NCBI GenBank assembly: GCA_047621305.1
Contig: JBLHNB010000013.1
Span: 13,152 to 77,151 of the forward strand
Direction: 5' to 3'
From: Colwellia_A sp047621305
Lineage (GTDB): Bacteria; Pseudomonadota; Gammaproteobacteria; Enterobacterales; Alteromonadaceae
DNA length: 64,000 nucleotides
Part shown: positions 1 to 8,453 of the stretch, piece after piece
Numbering within the stretch: position 1 is the first letter of the stretch
Layout of the letters: every line of letters begins with the position of its first letter
The notes under the pieces: model-generated
What the model was told of the DNA's origin: nothing
The model's input: the letters and a program-made list of their open reading frames with translations, nothing else
The model's database searches: none
Made by a program: the position numbers and the translations under genes

Positions 1-515
1 GTATCACCATTAAGCAGAGTCGCAGAGTGATCTCCTAGCTCAACCACCATAAACAAGTTCATTGGGTCGGCATCAAATAAAGGTTTATTACCGAGTTTGT
101 TTTGATCAAAGTGCTTAATATTACTGGCTTTAATATCAGCGATAGACCATTGAGGCAGTACTTTTGTTGGGGCGTAAATATAGTCAACTAAGACTTGTAT
201 ATCACCTTTAGATAGTTTATTGGCAAATGCTGGCATTTGAGTCGCGATACGACCATTTTTGATAACGCTTATGGCGTTATTTTTTTTTAAGCGCGATAAA
301 TTTTCAGGAAACAATGCTGGACCCATAGCGCCTAAACGGTCAATACCATGACAGCTTTGACAATGATCAATATAAAGCTGTTTTGCAGTGTGAGTGGTAG
401 GTATTAACCCCGCTTCATTTGCAACGCTGAGCTTAACAACGGCTAATAAAACAAGGATCAATGCAATTTTACCCGTCAGTAAAAAGTGAGTATTGGTAGC
501 CGTTATCATTGTCAT
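1..515 (-). CDS. nirN: NirN-like heme d1 biosynthesis c-type cytochrome, partial (3' end outside window)
   Basis: Only the first ~171 residues are in the window; the C-terminal D1 propeller would lie to the left of base 1. The visible part has an N-terminal hydrophobic segment (signal or anchor) and then a cytochrome c domain with the heme site CQSCH near residue 52 and a following GPALFPENL segment, as in NirN and cd1 proteins. NirN is a periplasmic dihydro-heme d1 dehydrogenase that finishes heme d1. I chose NirN rather than NirS because it is last in the order nirJ-nirE-nirN, as in Pseudomonas, but the split is not decisive from this fragment. It starts 9 bp after the nirE stop. A second ATG at 509 is better spaced from the GAGAG ribosome site than the ATG at 515. 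Confidence 0.75.
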   Translation of the reverse strand, partial: MTMITATNTHFLLTGKIALILVLLAVVKLSVANEAGLIPTTHTAKQLYIDHCQSCHGIDRLGAMGPALFPENLSRLKKNNAISVIKNGRIATQMPAFANKLSKGDIQVLVDYIYAPTKVLPQWSIADIKASNIKHFDQNKLGNKPLFDADPMNLFMVVELGDHSATLLNGD

Positions 516-524
516 TACTCTCTG

Positions 525-1382
525 TTAGGCTTGTTTTTCAGTTTGCTTTTGCTGGTGAGATAAGTATTCATCAGCTTGTAAAAATCCAGGCGTTGATAAT
601 TGCATTTCGGTTAATTGATTGACTACATCGCCAATAACAATAAGTGTTGGCGGTTTGATATCATGCTCAATGACTAGCTGTTCAAGGGTATCAATTTGTC
701 CCCTAAATACTTTTTGTTCTGGTTGTGTACCTTTATATATGAGTGCGGCAGGGGTATTGGCAGCTCTTCCGTGTTTTACCAGTTCTTTGGCGATAATAGG
801 TAAAGTATTAATACCCATATAAAAAACAACCGTCTGGGAAGGTGAAGTCAGACTAGTCCATGGCAAGTTTAACTGACCATCGTTTTGAATATGTCCGGTT
901 ATAAAAGTACAACCTTGAGCAACACCTCGATGGGTTAACGGAATGCCTGCATAGGTTGTGCAACCTGATGCAGCAGTAATACCAGGACAAATATGACAAC
1001 TAACCCCGCGTTCAAGCATATATTGTGCTTCTTCACCACCACGACCAAAAATAAAAGGGTCGCCGCCTTTTAACCGTAATACCCGTTTACCTAATTTTGC
1101 TTGGTCGACAAGTAACTGATTTATTTTATCTTGTGGAACACAATGTTTAGCTTGTTCTTTACCAACATAAAAACGTTCGGAGTCGTGTGGTAATAAGGCC
1201 AAAATTTCGTCACTTACTAGGCGGTCATATATGGTGACATCGGCTTGTTGAATAAAACGGAGCGCTCTAATCGTTAATAGCTCTGCATCACCAGGGCCTG
1301 AGCCAACTAAAGCGACTTCTCCTGCTTTAAGGTTCGCTTTGCCTTGTTTACTTAATTCTGCGCCCAGTACTTTAATTGTCAT
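525..1382 (-). CDS. nirE: Uroporphyrinogen-III C-methyltransferase (NirE type)
   Basis: This 285-residue protein is a SAM-dependent uroporphyrinogen III methyltransferase. It makes precorrin-2, the first step from the common tetrapyrrole path toward siroheme and heme d1. The family motifs are clear: VGSGPGDAELLT near the N terminus, YDRLVS, the KGGDPFIFGRGGEE segment and the PGITAASGC loop. There is no CysG dehydrogenase/ferrochelatase part, so it is the single-domain CobA/NirE form. It lies between nirJ and nirN in the heme d1 operon, which is the basis for nirE rather than a generic cobA. It has a 30-residue lead-in before the catalytic domain. Confidence 0.9.
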   Translation of the reverse strand: MTIKVLGAELSKQGKANLKAGEVALVGSGPGDAELLTIRALRFIQQADVTIYDRLVSDEILALLPHDSERFYVGKEQAKHCVPQDKINQLLVDQAKLGKRVLRLKGGDPFIFGRGGEEAQYMLERGVSCHICPGITAASGCTTYAGIPLTHRGVAQGCTFITGHIQNDGQLNLPWTSLTSPSQTVVFYMGINTLPIIAKELVKHGRAANTPAALIYKGTQPEQKVFRGQIDTLEQLVIEHDIKPPTLIVIGDVVNQLTEMQLSTPGFLQADEYLSHQQKQTEKQA

Positions 1383-1423
1383 GTTTTTTGCCTTTTTACC
1401 TATGCGATATTTCTCTGTATTCG

Positions 1424-2617
1424 TTATACTTGTACAACGGCTATTTTATCAATGTTGTTGCTTTTAACTAAACCAATTTCGTTATCATCAAGATAACAAC
1501 CAGGGTCTTCTGCCCAAGCATCACCTGATTGTGCAAATGCTCTGGTGCGAGTATTACCACCACAAATATTAAGGTAATCACATGCTTTACAGCGTCCTTT
1601 CACCGGACGTGGTGTTTGCCGAAAACCTAACATTAAGGGGTCTTGCGTGTTTTTCCAGACTTCAGAAAATTTCTCAGTTTTTACATTACCTATTGAGTGA
1701 TTCCACCAGTAAGTATCAGGGTGAATTATGCCGGTATTATCGATATTTGCGACATTAACACCAGAAGCATTACCTCCCCAATGAATAAGTCGTTGCTTTA
1801 AATTTTTCATGCGATCTGGATATTTTTCGCCAAACTTTTTGCTTGCCCATTGCAATAAAAAAGGGCCATCGGCATCGTTATTACCAGTGACAAAGTCACT
1901 GTCTAAACCTTGCTCGATATGTGACCATGCACGCTCAAATAATAGCTCCATTGCATCTTTGGTCATTTTAAATACGGCATCATCTTGTGCGCTGCGCTTT
2001 CCACGACCTGAATAATTTAAATGAGATAAATAAAATTTATCCACGTTATTGTCTTCCATTAAATTAAGCATGGCAGGTAAGTCTTTAAAGTTATCTTTGG
2101 TCAAACAAAGGCGCATGCCGACTTTTATACCGGCTTCTTTGCACAACTTTATAGCATTCATCGATGTTTTAAAGCTACCTTGTTGACGTCTGAAATCGTC
2201 GTGAAATTCTTCTAATCCGTCAATACTGATACCGACATATTGATAATTTGCCGCTTTGATTTGTTCGATGTTACTTTCGTTTATCAATGTACCATTTGTG
2301 GAAAGGGCAACATAGAAACCTTTTGATTTAGCATATGCCGTTATTTCATATATGTCAGGGCGCATTAAAGGTTCGCCACCAGATAATATTAACACTGGGA
2401 CATGGGCAACTTTGAGATCGTCGATGGTTTCTTTAATTTGCTCGGTATTTAATTCGTCTTTAAAATCAATATCTAAAGATGTTGAATAACAATGTCTGCA
2501 TTGCAGATTACAACGACGTATTAAATTCCAAATAACTACCGGACCAGGCATTTTTACTGGCTTATTTACGGGAGCATCATGATAAAAAGTGTTCAATAGT
2601 TGAGAAATACGAAACAT
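1424..2617 (-). CDS. nirJ: Heme d1 biosynthesis radical SAM protein NirJ
   Basis: This is a 397-residue radical SAM enzyme. The 4Fe-4S cysteines are in CNLQCRHC (CX3CX2C) near residue 36, followed by the GGEPL motif and a C-terminal SPASM-like cysteine cluster (CKACDYLNICGG, then a further Cys). NirJ removes the propionates of didecarboxysiroheme and installs the oxo groups of heme d1 in the cytoplasm. It follows nirH after 5 bp and precedes nirE by about 40 bp, matching the nirDLGHJE order of Pseudomonas. Length and motifs are normal for the family. Confidence 0.93.
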   Translation of the reverse strand: MFRISQLLNTFYHDAPVNKPVKMPGPVVIWNLIRRCNLQCRHCYSTSLDIDFKDELNTEQIKETIDDLKVAHVPVLILSGGEPLMRPDIYEITAYAKSKGFYVALSTNGTLINESNIEQIKAANYQYVGISIDGLEEFHDDFRRQQGSFKTSMNAIKLCKEAGIKVGMRLCLTKDNFKDLPAMLNLMEDNNVDKFYLSHLNYSGRGKRSAQDDAVFKMTKDAMELLFERAWSHIEQGLDSDFVTGNNDADGPFLLQWASKKFGEKYPDRMKNLKQRLIHWGGNASGVNVANIDNTGIIHPDTYWWNHSIGNVKTEKFSEVWKNTQDPLMLGFRQTPRPVKGRCKACDYLNICGGNTRTRAFAQSGDAWAEDPGCYLDDNEIGLVKSNNIDKIAVVQV

Positions 2618-2622
2618 AGTAA

Positions 2623-3201
2623 TTAAACTCCCTGATTTATGGCTTTATTTTTAAGACGTAAACCCGTTTTTTTTAATATTTTTGTGCTGATGAGCATATC
2701 ACTGCTTTTGAGGTTCAATTTGATGCTGCGCGTATTTAGCACATCTTTTAACAGCTCTTTTAGTTGTTGACGATATAGATCAATTTCTTGATGACTTTTA
2801 CCGTGAACCATCGCAAATAAATTATAGTTCCAATCCGGCATATGCCGTGGTCGTAAATAACAGTGACTAACAAAAGGCAGCTTACCAACGGCATCGCCAA
2901 ATACGCTTGCTTGGCTATCTTCTATATCCCAAACCGTCATACCATTATAACAATAGCCAAGTTTGTAGTGATTAGGCACAGCGGCTATGCGTCTGATGAT
3001 ACCGCGCTTGAGTAAGTCATTAGTCATTAATAACACATCAGAAACAGGCATCTTGAGTTCATTAGCAAGCCAATGGTAGGGCTGAGCGATGATCGGTAAA
3101 CCTTGTTGCGTCAATAATACATAACGTCTTTCTCGCTCAGTTAATTCTGTGCTGTGTTTATTGTCGATGTTCTGTTTAGACGGGTAAGTAGAGGCCAACA
3201 T
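2623..3201 (-). CDS. nirH: Siroheme decarboxylase subunit NirH
   Basis: This is a 192-residue AsnC/Lrp-fold protein of the siroheme decarboxylase family. It shows the family head (QGLPIIAQPYHWLANEL) and the core SHCYLRPRHMPDWNYN followed by FAMVHG, shared with the NirL paralogue two genes upstream. With NirD, NirL and NirG it decarboxylates siroheme to 12,18-didecarboxysiroheme. Its start overlaps the end of nirG by 26 bp, which suggests translational coupling. The H assignment rests on gene order and on similarity to NirL rather than to NirD/NirG. Confidence 0.87.
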   Translation of the reverse strand: MLASTYPSKQNIDNKHSTELTERERRYVLLTQQGLPIIAQPYHWLANELKMPVSDVLLMTNDLLKRGIIRRIAAVPNHYKLGYCYNGMTVWDIEDSQASVFGDAVGKLPFVSHCYLRPRHMPDWNYNLFAMVHGKSHQEIDLYRQQLKELLKDVLNTRSIKLNLKSSDMLISTKILKKTGLRLKNKAINQGV

Positions 3202-3706
3202 AAAACTCTTCCAATTTTGGGGTATTGAGTACCGATAAATGTGTTTTTAATTCAATTTGTTTAATCACCCAGGCAATTTCTTCTAACGATTCTGTACCAA
3301 TCACAAACCACATATTGTATTTGTTGTTGCGTTGATAGTTATGGGCTATTTGTTCAAACTCATTAACGATAATGGTTACTTCTTCAAAACGTTCTTCGGG
3401 TACTGACAGCGCGGCAAGAGTGAATGCTCCACCTAAACAGGCGGCATCAAACATGGGACCAAAGCGAGATAAGGTTTTGTTATCGAGCAGACTATTTAAC
3501 CGTGTCAAAACTTGCTGTTCATTACTGTTTAATTGTTTAGCGACTTCAGCAAAAGGATTCTCACATACGGGTAAACCGTGCTGTAAAAGGTTGATCAATT
3601 GCTTGTCGATCTTATCTAATTTAACTAATTCTTTAGTTAGCTCTTTAACGGGAACGGCTTGTTTAGTCGCTGGCAGTTCAGTATTTTTGGAGGAAGATTG
3701 GCTCAT
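3176..3706 (-). CDS. nirG: Siroheme decarboxylase subunit NirG
   Basis: This 176-residue member of the AsnC-like siroheme decarboxylase family belongs to the NirD/NirG subtype: a helix-turn-helix-like first half (HGLPVCENPFAEVAKQL), then SRFGPMFD and NYQRNNKYNMWFVIG. It is a subunit of the NirDLGH enzyme of heme d1 synthesis. The N-terminal ~28 residues are polar and not part of the fold, so a later start is possible. Its start overlaps the nirL stop by 4 bp and its end overlaps nirH, so the four genes form one tightly packed translational unit. Confidence 0.87.
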   Translation of the reverse strand: MSQSSSKNTELPATKQAVPVKELTKELVKLDKIDKQLINLLQHGLPVCENPFAEVAKQLNSNEQQVLTRLNSLLDNKTLSRFGPMFDAACLGGAFTLAALSVPEERFEEVTIIVNEFEQIAHNYQRNNKYNMWFVIGTESLEEIAWVIKQIELKTHLSVLNTPKLEEFYVGLYLPV

Positions 3707-4236
3707 AAGTTGACTCGTTTAGAAGCTTTTGTAGCGGTTAAACCATACCGAGCACCCTGTTGCTTATAGGCTTTATTACTAAAGAGGATGTCTTTATTAA
3801 AAACGTGCAAGTTAAGTTCAGTTGTGAGGTTTTCTATTTGTGTTAAAACCTCGCCTCGGTCTTGGCCGTGGATCATACAAAATAAATTATAAGACCAGTC
3901 AGGTAATCGTCTTGGTCGTCTGTAGCATAAAGATATCTCGGTTCTTTTTGATAATTTTTTGGCGATAGTATCAACTTGACTGTTTTCAATATCCCAAACC
4001 ACCATGGCATTGGCGGTATAGCCTAATTGACGATGTTTAACTACTAAACCAAAACGTTTTATTAACGACTTCTTCTGCCATAAGTCGATTTGTTCAATAA
4101 CCTGTTGCTCTTGTGCTGAAATTTTTTCGGCGATTAGCAAGTAGGGTTTGGCAACAATGGGCAAACCTTTTTCCAATATTGAGCGTAACTGTCGTTGCTG
4201 TGATAGCGTTAGTTGAGTTGAGGTTTCTTTGTTCAT
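3703..4236 (-). CDS. nirL: Siroheme decarboxylase subunit NirL
   Basis: This 177-residue AsnC-like subunit of siroheme decarboxylase is of the NirL/NirH subtype: EKGLPIVAKPYLLIAEKI at the start, then SLCYRRPRRLPDWSYNLF and CMIHG. The Tyr-Arg-Arg/Pro-Arg stretch is the conserved core of this subtype and probably part of the substrate site (inferred from the family). Start and the nirD stop share one base (ATG overlapping the stop region), and the end overlaps nirG by 4 bp. Normal length. Confidence 0.87.
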   Translation of the reverse strand: MNKETSTQLTLSQQRQLRSILEKGLPIVAKPYLLIAEKISAQEQQVIEQIDLWQKKSLIKRFGLVVKHRQLGYTANAMVVWDIENSQVDTIAKKLSKRTEISLCYRRPRRLPDWSYNLFCMIHGQDRGEVLTQIENLTTELNLHVFNKDILFSNKAYKQQGARYGLTATKASKRVNL

Positions 4237-4814
4237 TACCGTGCTCCTACAGTTGAAACCAAAGAAGAGTCGCCCCAGCTTGTATCTGAATTTATATCAG
4301 AGCTTGTATCTGGACTTGTATCTGAATAGTCATCTGCTTTTTTTGTGAAAGAAGGGACTTTTGAAAAGTTAACTTTAAACGATAAATCAATGTGGTATGA
4401 GGCTTCCATTGGTAAAACTAACACGGATAAACCCGTTAACGCTTCAATCTGCTCAATGATTTCATTTAATATTTGCCAATCTTTTGCGGTAATAACAAAC
4501 CATAAGTTATATTCGTGCTCCCGGGCATAATTATGATTAACCTGTTCAAACTGATTAATAATACCAGCTATTTTATCGATTTTTTCAGGCGGAACAGCGA
4601 TGGCTGCTAAGGTGCTAGCACCTGCTTTTTTATGATTAAATACCGGACCAATACGTGAAAGCACGCCTTTTTGGTTGAGATCATTAACAGCAGCAAGGAC
4701 TTGTTGTTCGGTAGCGTTTAGCTGTATTGCTATTTGTTTAAAGGGCTCACTTGTTAAAGGAAAACCTTTTTGATAACCATCAATGATGTGTTGTTGTAAT
4801 AAAGATAATGACAT
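4236..4814 (-). CDS. nirD: Siroheme decarboxylase subunit NirD
   Basis: This 192-residue AsnC-like subunit is of the NirD/NirG subtype, with GFPLTSEPFKQIAIQL, SRIGPVFNHKKAGASTLAA and NYAREHEYNLWFVIT. It is the first of the four siroheme decarboxylase genes and begins 2 bp after nirF. The C-terminal ~35 residues are a low-complexity tail with a repeated Asp-Thr-Ser pattern (DTSPDTSSDINSDTS) that is absent from its three paralogues. The tail is probably a lineage-specific addition without catalytic role. Confidence 0.87.
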   Translation of the reverse strand: MSLSLLQQHIIDGYQKGFPLTSEPFKQIAIQLNATEQQVLAAVNDLNQKGVLSRIGPVFNHKKAGASTLAAIAVPPEKIDKIAGIINQFEQVNHNYAREHEYNLWFVITAKDWQILNEIIEQIEALTGLSVLVLPMEASYHIDLSFKVNFSKVPSFTKKADDYSDTSPDTSSDINSDTSWGDSSLVSTVGAR

Positions 4815-4816
4815 CG

Positions 4817-6097
4817 TTAAAGTCCTATTTGATGGGCACGACTGGTAAAAAATATGCCGCTGGGACTTTTCACTGGCAGTGTCTTTATTAATTGTTGGTT
4901 TTGGGTGTCATATATTTGTACTTCGTTGCTATCTCTTACTGACATCCAAACATGCTCACCTCTAGGGGTAAATTCCATGTGCAGAACTGCAGGACCGGGC
5001 TTTAATGTTTTAACAAGTTCAAACGTTTCCGTATTAAATACTTCAATGGTATCGTTATGTGGAAAAGCAAAGTTTACCCATATTTGACGATTATCAGGTT
5101 GCGCCATCACAAAAACAGGTTGGCTATGAGCGGGTATTTCAGCTACTTGTTGCCATGTTCTGGTGCTTATCACTAATACCTTATGTTGACCTACAGCGGG
5201 AACAAACGCATATTCACCGGCCATTGCCCAACCTTCTAAGTGTGGCATTTTATACACCGGCAGTTTCTGCTCACCTTTGCCATATCCTTTTAATATCGGT
5301 GTAATCCCTTTTTCTGGATGCCATAAGTCAAGCATTGCCATGCCGTCTTCACCAAAGAGTCCTGCAATATAATAACGTCCGTCGGGACTGATCAGCGCGT
5401 CATAAGGTGATAAGCCAATATCGGTAAATTTAGTTAACTTAACTTGAGGATTTTTAATGTTTTTAGTTGAAAATGGTGAAAGGTCAGCTATCCATATTTC
5501 ATTACTGTCAAATAAGCTAAAAACAAACTTTTGACCAGGTGCGTCAACCAAACCAACGACTTTGGAACGTACGGGCATACCATCTTCATTTGGTGGTTTT
5601 GAAGGTAAAACCGATGCAGGTATAGTTGCCACTAGTGTGAGTGTGCTACTGTCAAATATTTTTACACCGCCGGGTGTATAATTTGATACGGCAACCAGTT
5701 TTCCATCTTGACTAATTGCACCGCCAATACTATTACCTGATTGGATGATCCTTTTATCAATTTTATCTTTTAATAAATCAATTTTTGTTAAACCACCATC
5801 ACGGCCAAAAACATAGGCAAAGCGTTGATCTCGAGAATATACAATTGAGGCGTGCGATAAGTCACCTAAACCATCAATTTCACTTAACGTATTTTTATTA
5901 CTGTGGTTAACTATCTTAACTTGTCCGGTTGCGCGCTCAATGATCACGCCTAAATCACCGGTTGCACGTAAAGGCTGTTCGGTATTTTTTGAGGTTAATG
6001 ATAATGTTTGTGGCTTTGGTGATGAGCAACCTTGTAGTGTTATAAAAAAAGCTAAAATCAGCGAAACTTTTATTATCCATTTATTGTTATTGATCAT
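4817..6097 (-). CDS. nirF: Heme d1 biosynthesis lipoprotein NirF
   Basis: NirF is a 426-residue periplasmic protein with a D1-like beta-propeller needed late in heme d1 synthesis. The first ~23 residues are a lipoprotein signal peptide with lipobox LQGC, so it should be membrane-anchored on the periplasmic side. The rest is a chain of propeller blades (repeats such as DGGLTKIDL, ISPDGRYYIAGLFG, FTPRGEHVWMSVRD) as in the cd1 D1 domain, and there is no heme c motif. It overlaps nirC by 11 bp and is followed by nirD after 2 bp. Confidence 0.9.
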   Translation of the reverse strand: MINNNKWIIKVSLILAFFITLQGCSSPKPQTLSLTSKNTEQPLRATGDLGVIIERATGQVKIVNHSNKNTLSEIDGLGDLSHASIVYSRDQRFAYVFGRDGGLTKIDLLKDKIDKRIIQSGNSIGGAISQDGKLVAVSNYTPGGVKIFDSSTLTLVATIPASVLPSKPPNEDGMPVRSKVVGLVDAPGQKFVFSLFDSNEIWIADLSPFSTKNIKNPQVKLTKFTDIGLSPYDALISPDGRYYIAGLFGEDGMAMLDLWHPEKGITPILKGYGKGEQKLPVYKMPHLEGWAMAGEYAFVPAVGQHKVLVISTRTWQQVAEIPAHSQPVFVMAQPDNRQIWVNFAFPHNDTIEVFNTETFELVKTLKPGPAVLHMEFTPRGEHVWMSVRDSNEVQIYDTQNQQLIKTLPVKSPSGIFFTSRAHQIGL

Positions 6098-6461
6098 CGT
6101 TTAATCCTTGTTGTAATTGTTTAACTAACCATAATGATTCTTGTGCGGTTAATATGCCTTGCCATGGCGGCATTGCTGTTCCTGGTCGACCAAACAAAAT
6201 GGTGTTTTTTAAAAAAACAACCGGTTTATCGATTAAATTTTTAGGCAGTAACGCCGGACCTAAGCCACCTTTTAAGGTCATACCATGACAGGAACCGCAA
6301 TCTTGTTTTAAAAGGTGAATTAATTGTTGTTGACGAACGTTTGATAGGGGCTCATTAAAAGCACTGACAGAAGTATTAAAAATAAAGCTAATAAGAAGAA
6401 AAGTACTAATAAGTATTGGAACACGAAAGTTGACATTAAAGTGCATCAGTCTTTTCACCAT
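6087..6461 (-). CDS. nirC: Small c-type cytochrome NirC
   Basis: This is a 124-residue exported cytochrome c: a signal segment (residues ~14-34, ending SVSA), then the heme site CGSCH and the axial-Met region (AMPPWQG). NirC is the proposed electron carrier for cd1 nitrite reductase maturation. It is the first gene of the minus-strand nir operon, and its start lies 87 bp from the nearer FNR-type box. ATG at 6461 and an in-frame ATG at 6446 are both possible; the second gives a more usual signal-peptide length. Confidence 0.85.
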   Translation of the reverse strand: MVKRLMHFNVNFRVPILISTFLLISFIFNTSVSAFNEPLSNVRQQQLIHLLKQDCGSCHGMTLKGGLGPALLPKNLIDKPVVFLKNTILFGRPGTAMPPWQGILTAQESLWLVKQLQQGLNDDQ

Positions 6462-6547
6462 TAATAAATAATGGTGTTAGATTAGCAATAAGTGCTTAGT
6501 TAATGTTTGTCGAAGATCATGCTTTGTTATGCAATCACCAGAGATTA

Positions 6548-6561
6548 TTGATTTATGTCAA
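6548..6561. promoter_or_regulatory. FNR/DNR-type operator (proximal)
   Basis: TTGATTTATGTCAA is a near-perfect match to the FNR-family site TTGAT-N4-ATCAA. Its centre is about 41 bp upstream of a plausible start of nirC transcription near 6513, the usual class II activator position. A low-oxygen or NO regulator (FNR, DNR or NNR) therefore probably drives the nir operon leftward. Confidence 0.75.
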
Positions 6562-6576
6562 CAGATAGAGTGATTA

Positions 6577-6590
6577 TTGACTTATGTCAA
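6577..6590. promoter_or_regulatory. FNR/DNR-type operator (distal)
   Basis: TTGACTTATGTCAA is a perfect inverted repeat and has the same core spacing as the box 29 bp to its left. GTCAA half sites are common in DNR/NNR boxes. It may be a second activator site for nirC, or serve another regulator of the same family. Confidence 0.65.
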
Positions 6591-6789
6591 AAGAATGAAG
6601 GGGGATATTTTAATGTATGTGCAATGTTAATGAATACGGCTAATGACGAGACATGCTACCTTACGCAATAAATATATACGTAAAAAGCGTTCAAATTTGA
6701 GTACACTATTAAAACATAAAACAGATCAATAATTAAAAATCTATGAATACAAACAGCGGAATATAATGTTATAATATTACATTATATTA

Positions 6790-6880
6790 ACAAGGAAGAT
6801 TGATTTAGAGTAGGCTGAGTGTAGTTACCGCTCGCCGTAGGAACTAATTTACCCTTCTGTCTTTGGAAGGTATTTTTTGT
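6790..6880 (+). ncRNA. Possible structured leader or small RNA ending in a terminator
   Basis: The 454-bp gap before the next gene holds the FNR boxes and, at its right end, this segment. A terminator-like hairpin TACCCTTC...GGAAGGTA with a T6 run lies at 6850-6876. Just before it are two mutually exclusive stems: GGCTGAG/CTCGCC and TAGTTACC/GGAACTA. It ends about 36 bp before the downstream ATG, so it could be a cis-acting leader or a free sRNA. It matches no riboswitch consensus that I know. The call is inference from base pairing only. Confidence 0.35.
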
Positions 6881-6915
6881 AGTAATCATCATACTTAGAT
6901 TTGGATAATATTTTT

Positions 6916-7719
6916 ATGGCTGTCATCATTTCAATACTTATATTTTCACTGCTTGTATTCGGTATGTTAGTTGATTACGTGACAAATTTAAGAGAAAAAC
7001 AACGCGTTATTAATAAGAACAAAAGGGTTCGATTACAATCAATTTTATTTAGAGCGCAACGTTTACTCAACGGCCGCTCAATATTACCGTTAACCGTGGT
7101 GAGCGCGGTAGTTTGTTTAGAAAGAACCTTAGTTGCTTTAAACAGTTTATTATATCTTAAGTCGACAAAAAACTTGCAGGAAGTAAAAGCTGAAGTACAA
7201 CATAAATTGGTTAATTTCCGTTCTCTGGCATTAACAGGAGAGCATTTTTACTCATTATTGACAATACCTCATAGCGAACAAGAGCTGCAAGCTATGCTTA
7301 AACAAAGTATATTGCTAACAATGACCCTAAAAGTCGATCAATATAAAGGCTACGTTTCTATTGATTATATTATGGATGAGTTGGATCAACTCTCGATACT
7401 AAAAGCTCGCTTGACCTCTGCTATTATTAACAAACATGCAATGCAAGCTTTAGAAAGTAAACACTACGACAGGGCACTTACTTTAAATGATCAGGCAGTA
7501 GCATACTTATTAGAGATAAAGTGTACTAATGAAAACGTCGTTGAATTAGTTAAAGAAACGGTTGAAGACATTCAGTTAATCAACATTGGTATCGCTGCTG
7601 TAATTGAAGAAAAAAGTCATCATTTTTATGAAAAACATAAAGAAGAAGCTCGACAAGATAACGACAATATACATGAGGGGGACGATGGTTTGGCTCGAGT
7701 CTTTGATAAGATATCTTAG
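6916..7719 (+). CDS. Membrane-anchored protein of unknown function
   Basis: I do not recognise this 267-residue protein. It has one N-terminal membrane segment (residues ~1-20, a hydrophobic run ending FGMLVDY) followed by a basic stretch and a helical cytoplasmic part with many Leu, Glu and Lys residues. The C terminus is acidic and polar. There are no enzyme motifs. The ATG at 6916 puts the membrane segment at the very start; an in-frame TTG lies 15 bp earlier. It is preceded by the possible leader RNA and ends convergently with the binding-protein gene, sharing 4 bp. Confidence 0.6.
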   Translation: MAVIISILIFSLLVFGMLVDYVTNLREKQRVINKNKRVRLQSILFRAQRLLNGRSILPLTVVSAVVCLERTLVALNSLLYLKSTKNLQEVKAEVQHKLVNFRSLALTGEHFYSLLTIPHSEQELQAMLKQSILLTMTLKVDQYKGYVSIDYIMDELDQLSILKARLTSAIINKHAMQALESKHYDRALTLNDQAVAYLLEIKCTNENVVELVKETVEDIQLINIGIAAVIEEKSHHFYEKHKEEARQDNDNIHEGDDGLARVFDKIS

Positions 7720-8453
7720 GGTTTATGATCCTCATTGGTTGTAGTTTTAATTAAACCAAACCACTTATATTTTAGTTCTTCCAATCTACCGCTTTCGATA
7801 AGTTTTCTTTTTCCTTCATCGTAAACCTCTAATAATTTGTTGTTTTTTTCAATGCCCTTCATGGAAACAACATATTCTAAATTTGAATCAATAGTGGGCG
7901 TTTTCTTAAATTTCAACTCCCAACCTTTTTGTTTAAGCACATAATCCCAGCTATCTTCATAACCAATGAACCCCTGTATACGGCCTTTTTCAAGCATTTT
8001 GAAACCTTCTGATATATTCCCTATTTCATATTTAGTCACCTTATTGAAAGCGTTCCACTTTTCACCATAGCTGTAGCCTCGTTTAACGCCAATTATTACA
8101 TCTTTTAATGATTCGTATCCTTGCCATTGGAAAGTAGTACTTATGGGGGAATAAATAACATAGTCAATTGCGTTGGTTGATTCTTTCGAATAATTAAAGG
8201 TTTGCAATCTTTGGTCAGATTTACTAATTGGAAAGAGCAGTTTTGCATGTCCATATTCTAGGAGTTTTAAAGCTCGTGGCCAAGGGACTATTGCATATTC
8301 AATGGCATAGCCCATAGTAAAAAAACTCTCTTTGAAAACGTCCCAACTATACCCTTTTACTCGTTCAGTGCTACTTTGAATCGATATAATCCCTTTAACA
8401 GATTGGTTGCCCTCAACAAAAACATAAGGCGCATAATCTACTAAGCTCACCAC
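7716..8453 (-). CDS. Periplasmic solute-binding protein family 3 (amino-acid ABC type), start unclear
   Basis: This is a periplasmic type II binding domain as in polar amino-acid ABC transporters and related sensors: VDYAPYVFVEG at the start, WPRALKLLEYGHAKLLFPIS, a GVKRGYSYG segment and a C-terminal LEELKYKWFG. No transporter genes lie beside it. The first GTG (8453) is already inside the mature domain. The frame stays open upstream to about 8588 and encodes a good signal-like segment (LLAKLIIVTLISIN), but it has no ATG, GTG or TTG there. An ATG with an AAGGA site (8549-8551) is out of frame by one. Either there is a frameshift near the start or a rare ATC/ATT start. Confidence 0.7.
   Translation of the reverse strand: MVSLVDYAPYVFVEGNQSVKGIISIQSSTERVKGYSWDVFKESFFTMGYAIEYAIVPWPRALKLLEYGHAKLLFPISKSDQRLQTFNYSKESTNAIDYVIYSPISTTFQWQGYESLKDVIIGVKRGYSYGEKWNAFNKVTKYEIGNISEGFKMLEKGRIQGFIGYEDSWDYVLKQKGWELKFKKTPTIDSNLEYVVSMKGIEKNNKLLEVYDEGKRKLIESGRLEELKYKWFGLIKTTTNEDHKP

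Noticed and set aside
1..515. NirS (cytochrome cd1 nitrite reductase) for the partial cytochrome gene
   Set aside because: Place after nirE and the QLYIDHCQSCHG...GPALFPENL pattern favour NirN. The fragment is too short to exclude NirS fully.
525..1382. Siroheme synthase CysG
   Set aside because: Only the methyltransferase domain is present, and the gene lies in the heme d1 operon.
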